This document shows positions 56,960 to 64,000 of a DNA stretch of 64,000 bases, piece by piece. The stretch's first letter is position 1. Every line of letters begins with the position of its first letter. Where the stretch lies: assembly GCA_037157565.1 (NCBI GenBank), contig JAZHRO010000036.1:133912501-133976500 (forward strand). The letters run 5' to 3'. Both the position numbers and the translations under genes were made by a program. The notes under the pieces were generated by a model. That model ran no database searches. It was not told the origin of the DNA and saw only the letters and a program-made list of their open reading frames with translations. Origin of the DNA: Thalassia testudinum. Its lineage: Eukaryota > Streptophyta > Magnoliopsida > Alismatales > Hydrocharitaceae.

Positions 56960-58376
56960 TTATCCTTTGAGCTTGATCTCTCTATTATCCGACTTTTTGG
57001 TCTTAGATTGCATCCTCACAAATCGCAGGCTCAACCCTGCTTGCATACTGATCTCAGGTTCTGGGTAATTTTTATCCAGAACCTTAGATACACTCGATCA
57101 TGGGGTATGGGTTTGCATCACAATCTGGTCCACATCTGTGGACATCTGCTGGCAAGTCTTGAGGTGAATCCTTTTATTCTGATTCTGAGTTGCACTTGTG
57201 AATTCTCTATTTCTTCTTTATTTGTATAGGGTGCCTAGCTGAAGGTACTAACTTCAGCATATATATAGGTTGTTTTCATCTCGGAGTGGATCCATTATTC
57301 ACACAATTCAGGTGCTTTCTACTCTACTCCACTTTGTCTCATGTCTTTTTAATACAATGAGGACATTGCATTAGATAGGCATGGGGGGTTGGATATTCAT
57401 TTCTGAATCATCTTGTTAGCTTTGTTGATTCTTTTTATTTTTCTCTTTATTTTTGAAAAAGAAATTGAATTAGGAAATAATATTTAGGTATTAGGACTTT
57501 TTAATCTTAGGAAATAATACAGTAAGATCTAAACACTAAGACCCTTCAGGTCTTTGGGCTTAATTAGCCCGGGTATCCACTAAAATGTGGATTGGTTTAT
57601 CGAGTCCTCACCATCCTGAATTCTATTTCAATTTGATTAAATAAGTTGGGGTGTTAAGTACATGACTTATAAACCTGCCCTCTGATTTGAGGGAACTTTA
57701 AGTCTAGGCATCTACACACTATTTGCATTGACTCGTTGTTTGGCGGTTTTAATGGAAATTGGGTAGCTAATGAACCTTCTAGGGTAGTATGACTGGCTAG
57801 TTATCGTGGGTAATAGCCCATAGGTAGGTTCTCCAGAGCGCAACCACTATACCATTCTTTTCTCGCTACCTTTAGGTAAATCTTAGACCAGGGAAGCCAC
57901 CTACCTTTTTTTTAAAAAAAAGAAAGTCCAAAGAGAAAAAAAAAGAAAGAAAAAGAAAAAGAAAAGGAGAAAAAAAATAAAGAAAAATAAGTTGGATTCC
58001 TAAAACACTTAGGAAGAAGCAGAGAAGTAGAATAAGTCGGGGAGATATAACTGGATTCACCCTTGTGTTGACCCCATAAAAAAAAAAGTAGGGAGAAAGC
58101 TATCGGTCGTATAGATACACCTTTAGGTAGAATTCTTTTTAAGGTCACCTAGGGGCCTAGAAACCCGAAGTCCATTCTGATTGTCGATCAACGAGTCTAT
58201 CACATTCACAAAAAGATGCTCAGAACTTAGGGTTCTCATCAAGTCTTGGGTGGGTTGAGTGGCTATAGAAAGCTACTCTATAACCCTAAAGTTAAAAATC
58301 CAAAAAAAAATAGAAAAGAAGAAAAAAGAGAGAAAGAGATCCTTCTTTGAATAAGGCGAGGGCTTGAGGCGGTCTG
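56960..58376 (+). other. 3' non-coding region of d, cut by element E
   Basis: The conserved MGLHHNLVHICG frame (57104-57140), the GCCTAGCTGAAGGTACT block (57231), the hairpin box (57354-57388), one 60-bp repeat (57788-57843) and A-rich runs near 57910-57990 follow in the usual order. Homology to a continues to GAGGCGGTCTG, where E is inserted. The second 60-bp repeat of the pair is deleted. Confidence 0.7.
57354..57388 (+). promoter_or_regulatory. Internal hairpin plus polypurine box (d)
   Basis: ACAATGAGGACATTGCATT is followed by AGATAGGCATGGGGGG, the same order as in a and b. Confidence 0.65.
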
Positions 58377-61093
58377 TGAAGACGTCGGTTTTGTATTTGT
58401 TATAACATTGTAGTAAAGCCGGTTGTTACCAACGTTTCATATAAAAATTTTTTACTCGGAAAAATGAAAGAGTTCCCGAGGTCGAACTCAGGGAGCAAGT
58501 CGTATTCTAGAGATATACATGTTTCTTTTACAAAATAAAGAGAGAGGGAAAGAATTTGTTGTGATGTTCTTTTTTTTCTTTCTCTTTCTTCAGATCTCCT
58601 TCTTCTTCTTCTTTTTTGGTTTTCTGCCTTGACCTCTCTTCTTCTTCTTCTGCAATCGTGGTGACCTCTCTTTTTTATGGCTGCAGAGCTTCTGCCTTCA
58701 GCTACTAAGTCTTCCTTCCTTCTTCTTCTGCTTTGTTCAGATCTTCCCCTCGTGCTCTTCTTCTTCTGTCTTCTGTTCTTCCTTGTTTTCTTTCTTTCTT
58801 TTTCTTCAGATCTTCTTCTTCTTTTCTTGCTTCTTGCTTCTCTTCATTTCTTCTTCTTCTTTGTCTTTACCTGTCTTCAGGACGTACAGTGCCGCTTCAG
58901 TTCTTCTTCTTCCGCAGTCCTTCACCTGTGCCTGCACGCTCAAGAGTTCAGCATCAGAGGGCAAAAACCTACTCTACCCCCCTCCCCCGCGTTTCTCTTT
59001 CTCTCTGAAATCACTCTTCGGAAGCTCTCCCAGAGCGCTACCGGGTAATCGGGTTCGGGTCAGGCCCGGGTCCAGGCCCACCGGCGTGCGTGGTGGGCGA
59101 GGAGTGCAGGTCAGTCTAATTGGGTCGGGCCAGGTCCGCGGAGCGTGGTCACGGACGAGGCCGGGTCGGGTCGGGTGAGAGGGACCTCACCCCGTGGTCA
59201 GGAGGCAGACAGCATAAGGCACTTTTTGCCTTTATGCGTCCGCGCGCCTCCGAGAGGTTCCGAGGTGGGACTAAATGTCCCACCCCAATTGAGCGCGCGT
59301 CGCGGATGGAGCAGTGGGCGATCGTGGCTTCCCGCGCGGCCTTCGCCCCATCTGTGAACCTGGGACGTTTCGCGGAGAGTCCCTGCGCAACCTGGGAGTC
59401 AAACCTGGGCGAAGGCGTGCCTGCACCTGCAGGTGAAGCAGCTCTGCCTGCGCAGTAATGGCGACGGCGGGCGAGTCACCTGGTCACAGAAGAACGGCCT
59501 CTCGGCCAAATCAGACAGGCGGGGGACCTTCGCCGTGGCACGGCGAAGGTGGTCAGGGGGGCTGCAGGGGGCGTGATGGAGCCAACAGGTCGTCCTAGGT
59601 CAAACTGTGAGCGAAGAAGTGGGTGTGTTCGGTGGATCTGCAGAGGGTGTTTGGTGGGAAGTGGAGGGGCGGAAGAGGATCAGGGTGAGGAGGCGGAGGT
59701 TCTGCGGTGGTCGGCGAGCCGTGTGGGTCGCTGAGGTGATGGGAGCGGCTCGCCGGAGGGTGGTCGGAGGCGAAGAGGGTGAGGGTGAACAGGGTCGGTA
59801 GAGGGCTTAATTGACTAAATTGAAAGCGGGGAAAGAAAGAGGAGGAGAAGGGGAGTAACTCTAGCTTACTTGCAGGGACGAAGGGGGAGGAATAGGGCGA
59901 CAGTCGTATCGACTGTCGCCGGAGAAGACGATGCTCAGGGAGAGGGGCGGCGGCGAGCAGAGGGCTGGAGAGGCGCCAGCTGGGTGCGGCGTGGCGCGGG
60001 AAGAACAGGGGAGGAAGTCTCTGCTGCTGGTATTGCGGCAGAGCGAAGAGGTGGAGGGGGAGGAAGCCGCCGGAGCTGGTGAGCGTCTGCCGGAGGAAGA
60101 AGAGAAGAAAGCTGGGGGTTTTCTCCGTCAGATCCAGGCTGCCCTCGTCGGTGGAGCGGCGGGGGGTATTTATAGGGATGAAGCAGGGAGGAAGGCGGAG
60201 GGAGACGACGTGTCTCCCTCGCTGGAGAATGGTCGGAACATGAACCCATACCGTCCGTGCGTTCGCACGGCCGGTATGGTGGCCTACAATGACCAGGGGG
60301 GTGCTCCTGCGACGGCTGACGACGCAGGGCACCCCCGGTTTACTTGCCAGGTCCCCTACCTCACCCTGCGCGGCGCCATGCTCCGCGCAAGGTCGCCGGA
60401 GCATGGTGCTGGCAGGGTTTTGCAGGAGGGACCTGATTGCAAAGAACGAAGGAGAGTTAGGGGCCAAAATGCGAGGGTTCAAAAGTTGAGGGCCAAAGAG
60501 TAAATATATGAGGACCAAAGTGTAAAGTCGGTCAAGGAGGTTTCTTCTTAGGCTCAAGTTTTTATACATGACTAATTAGGACCTAAGGAATCTGATGGTG
60601 AATTTTATTTTCATCTTAAACCTTGTTCGACCGGTCAATTTGCGCAAAAACCCAAATTAAGTTATTAATTGGGCATGGTTCTCAATGTAGGTCAAAATGG
60701 GTTCTAAAGGCCAAATTGAAGGTTCTAAACCCTAGAGATTATTTTTCTATGAATTTTAGAGGGTTTATTCTATTTTTACTTTGCCTCGAACCTTGTGAAT
60801 TGAAGTGGGTTGTTTTAGGGTTACAGATTTAGTCTCTTGGAATTGCTGTAGCCCTTGCTAGATCATTTCATCCCACTTTTATTCTTATTAAGCTGTTTTG
60901 ACCTATGTTTGGGCCCTGAATTACCCTGTATGCAGATTATACTGGTAAAATTGCACTTTTACCCCTTATGACTTGTTTTCTTCTCAAACTCAGAATTCTC
61001 TGAGTTACGCCTTTCCTTGAGATATGTAGGAGCTTTTATCCTTTTTATTGGGTCAAAATGAGCTAGTTATGGCTCATGATGAGGTTCTCATCA
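58377..61093 (-). repeat. 3' LTR of element E
   Basis: On the plus strand it runs from TGAAGACGTCGG to GATGAGGTTCTCATCA, 2717 bp. It has the motif CCCGAGGTCGAACTCAGGGA near 58478, a TTC-rich tract (58570-58870), the hairpin at 59264-59284 and a TATA region (plus-strand GGTATTTATAGGG, near 60166). A long open frame on the minus strand (60569-59595) spans the TATA region and is unlikely to be a gene. Confidence 0.9.
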
Positions 61094-61122
61094 TACCCCC
61101 ATGCCTAGCTTTTGCTAGTCCC
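61094..61122 (-). promoter_or_regulatory. Polypurine tract of element E
   Basis: Plus-strand TACCCCCATGCCTAGC then TTTTGCTAGTCCC directly follows the LTR; the same tract as in A. Confidence 0.88.
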
Positions 61123-61533
61123 TTAGCAAAAAAAAACTTAAGGTTTCAACCCTTGTTCTAGACCATGAAGTTTTCAATAGTTTTAGATAAGTGCCTTCAT
61201 AGATTAGGTTAGAATGCTGATCATAGGCCTAAAAGGTACTCTAGTACCAATCAAGATCCAAATCTGTCTAGCCTTAGCCTCAGTCTTTTAGCAAAGGTTT
61301 TTAAGGCCCACAAGAACTAACCTAAGGTTTATTGGATTTCGTGGTTAAAGCACCCGTGCTTAAAATGATTTTAGCCCTGGCTCGGTTCGCAGTGCGTTTT
61401 GTAAGAGAGAGATAGAAAGTTTTTCTGTTTGGAGAGTTTTCTCTCTCTTTTTCTTTTTAGTTCTAGCCTAGGATTGGCTTTTCAACACGGTCTGTATCAG
61501 ATTCCTTGCTCCCATCATCAATCCTCAAGGGTT

Positions 61534-61679
61534 CCTGGCGATCGATGCTTCGAGATAGCACCGCCCATGGCAACCCCCGGAACCCTGGCTATTGAGATTT
61601 CGAGATAATCCCATCCATGGTATTCCGTGGCCGAATCCAGACCCTGGCAATTGACACTTCGAGATAATGCCATCCATGG
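61534..61679 (-). repeat. Three 38-bp repeats in the 3' region of E
   Basis: The units 61534-61570, 61583-61620 and 61642-61679 contain CCTGG, TTCGAGATA and CCATGG on the plus strand. They correspond one to one with the units at 34061-34207 in A. Confidence 0.8.
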
Positions 61680-62358
61680 AATCTGAACCAGCAGAGTGCT
61701 TACATGCCCCCCGTAGGATATGTAAATATCCTAAGAGACAAGCACCGAGGAGATGATATTTTGTTACGCGTCTTCGAGGGGATTTCCCGCCTCTCTGCGC
61801 TGGGAACTCATCCAAATCAACTTGTGTTGATCGGCCGCTCCTATTCTAGGTGTTCTTTTCAGATTTTTGCGACGCTTCTGCGTGATTCTGATTTTTACGC
61901 TTACTGAACCAGGCTGTGTGTGAGATTAGGGTGCTTAGGTTACTGAGTCCTGTAAACCAAAAATTAGTTAACGAGGCCGAATACTTCCTAAGCCTTAGAC
62001 CTAATACTTCAGCTTTTCATTTTCCTCAACCTCTTGAGGAGTGTCCAGATCTTAATGAGTACTAAGAGTCTATTCAAGAATGCCTAAGGTTTGCATTCTT
62101 ACTAATCTTATTGTGCACTTTTCAGTTATTTTTTTGAATGAGGTCTAGAACTTAGGTTAATTCCTTAGTTCCCTTACTAATGACTATCACCTTTTTTCTC
62201 ATAATTTTGTGCTCCTTTTTCATTTTGTTTCTTTTCTCCTTCACAAAATTTTCCTTCTCCTCTTCTCCTCTTATTCTTTTTCGAAGAATTTTTTTTTTTT
62301 TGGCATATGTGAATTTTTTGTTTGAAACCTTTTCCTTACACGTTTTTGCACTTTCCTA

Positions 62359-62395
62359 CCCCCCCATGCCCAAGATTTGCAATGTCCTCATTGTA
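62359..62395 (-). promoter_or_regulatory. Internal hairpin plus polypurine box (E)
   Basis: On the minus strand ACAATGAGGACATTGCA is followed by AATCTTGGGCATGGGGGGG, 1.27 kb before the true tract, the same distance as in A. Confidence 0.7.
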
Positions 62396-62634
62396 ACCTA
62401 GGGGGTCTTAGTTCATTCCTTAAGACAGAAATTTGGATGAGTGAATGGGTCGGGTTGAATTTTTGCGGACGATTTCAAATCCCAGATGCAAACATCTGAG
62501 TTGGGGTCGGCTGTCTACAAGGGTGAACTTCGAGTGCTGAAAGGTGTCAGAACAAGTTTCAGGTTTTCAAAAAGAATGACGGGCTGCCTCCCGTTAAGCG
62601 CTGAGTTTTACGCCATCGGCTGGGCGCAATAAGC

Positions 62635-63999
62635 TCAAGGGGAAAGGAGGATATAAGATGCCTCAGCCAAATCAGTAGAAGTTACATCAATGAACGGCTT
62701 GAGTCTTTGACCATTCACGATGAAAGGTTCAGAATCGTGGCTGAGTGGACTGATTTCGATTGCTCCATTTCCAAAAACCTGTCGGACCAAATATGGTCCG
62801 ACCCACTTAGATCTCAGTTTTCCTGGGAAGAGTTTGAGTCGGGCATCAAAGAGTAGGACCTTTTGACCAGGATGAAAGATCTTTCTCGAGATGTGTTTGT
62901 CGTGGAAGGCTTTAACCCGCTCCTTGTAGATTTGCGAGTTCTCGTACGCGTCTATGCGCAATTCATCGATCTCGCTGATTTGGAGTTTTCTGTGGGTCCC
63001 AGCCTTAGAAAGATCCAGATTACAGTTCCGTACTGCCCAATAGGCTTTATGTTCCAGTTCGACGGGAAGGTGGCATGCCTTTCCGTACACCAATCTAAAG
63101 GGAGACATGCCCAATTGGGTCTTGTGGGCGGTCCTATAGGCCCACAATGCTTCCGGAAGTCGGGACGACCAGTCCTTCCTGTCAGGTCGAACAGTGACCT
63201 GCAGGATTTTCTTGATCTCCCGATTCGACAGCTCAGCTAGACCATTAGTTTGGGGGTGGTAAGGAGTAGAGATTCGGTGAGACACCCCGTATTTGGTCAT
63301 CAGTGACCTAAACTGAGCATTTGTGAAATGGGTCCCCCCATCAGAGATTATTGCACGAGGAATCCCGAACCTTGAGAAAATGTGTTGATGAATGAATTTG
63401 AGAACGATTTTGTGATCACAGGTTCGGGTCGGTATGGCTTCGATCCATTTGGACACGTAGTCCACAGCCAACAGAATGTATTCGAAACCATCCGAAACAG
63501 GAAAGGGGCCCATAAAATCAATCCCCCAAACATCAAAGATTTCGCATACTAGAATCGGTTGCATAGGCATCATGTCGCGATGGCTCATGTTGCCCAAAGT
63601 CTGGCAACGACTGCATGCCTTGCAATGACTGTATGCGTCTTTGAACAGTGTGGGCCAGTAAAAGCCGCATTGGAGGACTTTTGATGCGGTTTTATGCCCG
63701 GCAAAATGGCCACCGCATGCCTGGTCATGGCAGAAAGAGAGGATATTGTTGACTTCCCATTCCGGGACACATCTTCGGATGATCTGATCGGCACCTATGC
63801 GGAAGAGGTACGGGTCTTCCCAAATGTAATACTTGGCATCGGAGCGTAATTCGTCTTTCTTGGCCTTCGGCCAATCAGACGGGGTCTGATGAGATGCCAA
63901 GTAATTTACAATATTAGCAAACCATGGAAGGCTAGTACCAATAGTCAGCAGGTGCTCATCGGGAAAATGCTCAGTGATGGGTCCGGAAGGGTCTATCAT
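62635..63999 (-). CDS. pol: Integrase portion of the E polyprotein, intact, incomplete at its N-terminus
   Basis: The 454 codons are uninterrupted and run off the window, so the first Met is not the true start. Residues 91-132 form the H2C2 zinc-binding region (His91, His98, Cys126, Cys129). The catalytic core has Asp161 ([10 protein letters not shown]), Asp220 (IISDGGTHF) and Glu256 ([14 protein letters not shown]), giving the D,D(35)E spacing of retroviral-type integrases. The C-terminal part has [32 protein letters not shown] and [10 protein letters not shown], and ends at ASYILLSP. It would insert the element DNA into chromosomes. There is no chromodomain, as expected for Athila/Tat. The equivalent gene in A has several stops. 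Confidence 0.95.
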   Translation of the reverse strand: MIDPSGPITEHFPDEHLLTIGTSLPWFANIVNYLASHQTPSDWPKAKKDELRSDAKYYIWEDPYLFRIGADQIIRRCVPEWEVNNILSFCHDQACGGHFAGHKTASKVLQCGFYWPTLFKDAYSHCKACSRCQTLGNMSHRDMMPMQPILVCEIFDVWGIDFMGPFPVSDGFEYILLAVDYVSKWIEAIPTRTCDHKIVLKFIHQHIFSRFGIPRAIISDGGTHFTNAQFRSLMTKYGVSHRISTPYHPQTNGLAELSNREIKKILQVTVRPDRKDWSSRLPEALWAYRTAHKTQLGMSPFRLVYGKACHLPVELEHKAYWAVRNCNLDLSKAGTHRKLQISEIDELRIDAYENSQIYKERVKAFHDKHISRKIFHPGQKVLLFDARLKLFPGKLRSKWVGPYLVRQVFGNGAIEISPLSHDSEPFIVNGQRLKPFIDVTSTDLAEASYILLSP

Positions 64000-64000
64000 T

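Larger units (their letters stand above)
39667..58376 (+). mobile_element. Composite LTR-c-LTR-d array of the non-autonomous family
   Basis: Two internal regions, c (41326-49952) and d (51689-58376), are separated by one LTR (49953-51688) and preceded by another (39667-41325). The two LTRs are of different subtypes: the first is C-like and ends GATCA, the second is like those of a and b and ends TTTAACA. Both are followed by a primer site and homologous leaders. The array continues beyond E, outside the window. Shared-LTR tandem structure suggests recombination between elements. Confidence 0.75.
61123..62634 (-). other. 3' non-coding region of element E
   Basis: No gene is visible. The order matches A: three 38-bp repeats (61534-61679), T/C-rich sequence near 62190-62310 and the hairpin box (62359-62395) before the end of pol. 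Confidence 0.75.
58377..64000 (-). mobile_element. Element E: Athila-type element, 3' part, minus strand
   Basis: The 3' LTR (58377-61093), polypurine tract, 3' non-coding region and an intact integrase frame are in the window; the rest lies to the right. It is the same family as A. It is inserted in the 3' region of d within GTCTG (58372-58376), which should recur on its far side. The undamaged 454-codon frame marks it as younger than A. Confidence 0.9.

Overview
The window is entirely transposable-element DNA from a large, repeat-rich flowering-plant genome. I find no host gene, rRNA, tRNA gene or CRISPR. The lineage is inferred from Ty3/gypsy elements of the Athila/Tat type (tRNA-Asp primer site, DLGAS protease, MDD reverse transcriptase, H2C2 and D,D(35)E integrase, a TLRSG-like motif before the protease) and one Ty1/copia element of Sirevirus type (initiator-Met tRNA primer site, CCHC plus coiled-coil Gag, clustered LTR palindromes, repeated polypurine tracts). 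The species cannot be named from this sequence.

Layout. Element C (1-6045, +) enters from the left with decayed gag and protease, no reverse transcriptase or integrase, and a 3' LTR. It abuts a minus-strand LTR fragment G. G is interrupted by B (6791-10333), two LTRs around about 0.5 kb of 3' non-coding DNA, and by A (10375-37398, +), an Athila-type element with full but broken gag-pol. A was itself hit by two minus-strand copies of a non-autonomous family: a (15487-23291) in gag and b (24392-29861) in the protease. Right of A lie LTR pieces F (+) and H (-). Then follows a composite LTR-c-LTR-d array (39667-58376) of the same non-autonomous family. A gag-only Sirevirus (41602-47115) sits in the leader of c, and a solo LTR (52247-54922) sits in the leader of d. 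Element E (58377-64000, -), an A-type element with an intact integrase frame, cuts d and runs off the right end.

Most boundaries are supported by TG...CA termini, primer sites, polypurine tracts and 5-bp target duplications (exact for b, the Sirevirus and the solo LTR; one mismatch for A and B; poor for a).

The most unusual content is the non-autonomous family a-d. In place of gag-pol it carries one acidic, tyrosine-rich frame (1410 nt in both a and d) that I do not recognise. It is preceded by a conserved leader intron of about 1 kb and holds an amber codon at the same site in a and d. Copy b records a probable reverse-transcription accident: its primer site continues about 12 nt further into tRNA-Asp than a normal primer site and fuses there to the coding region at a 10-nt microhomology, deleting the leader and the first half of the gene. 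Every coding-type Ty3/gypsy element here also has a second, internal polypurine box preceded by a small hairpin.
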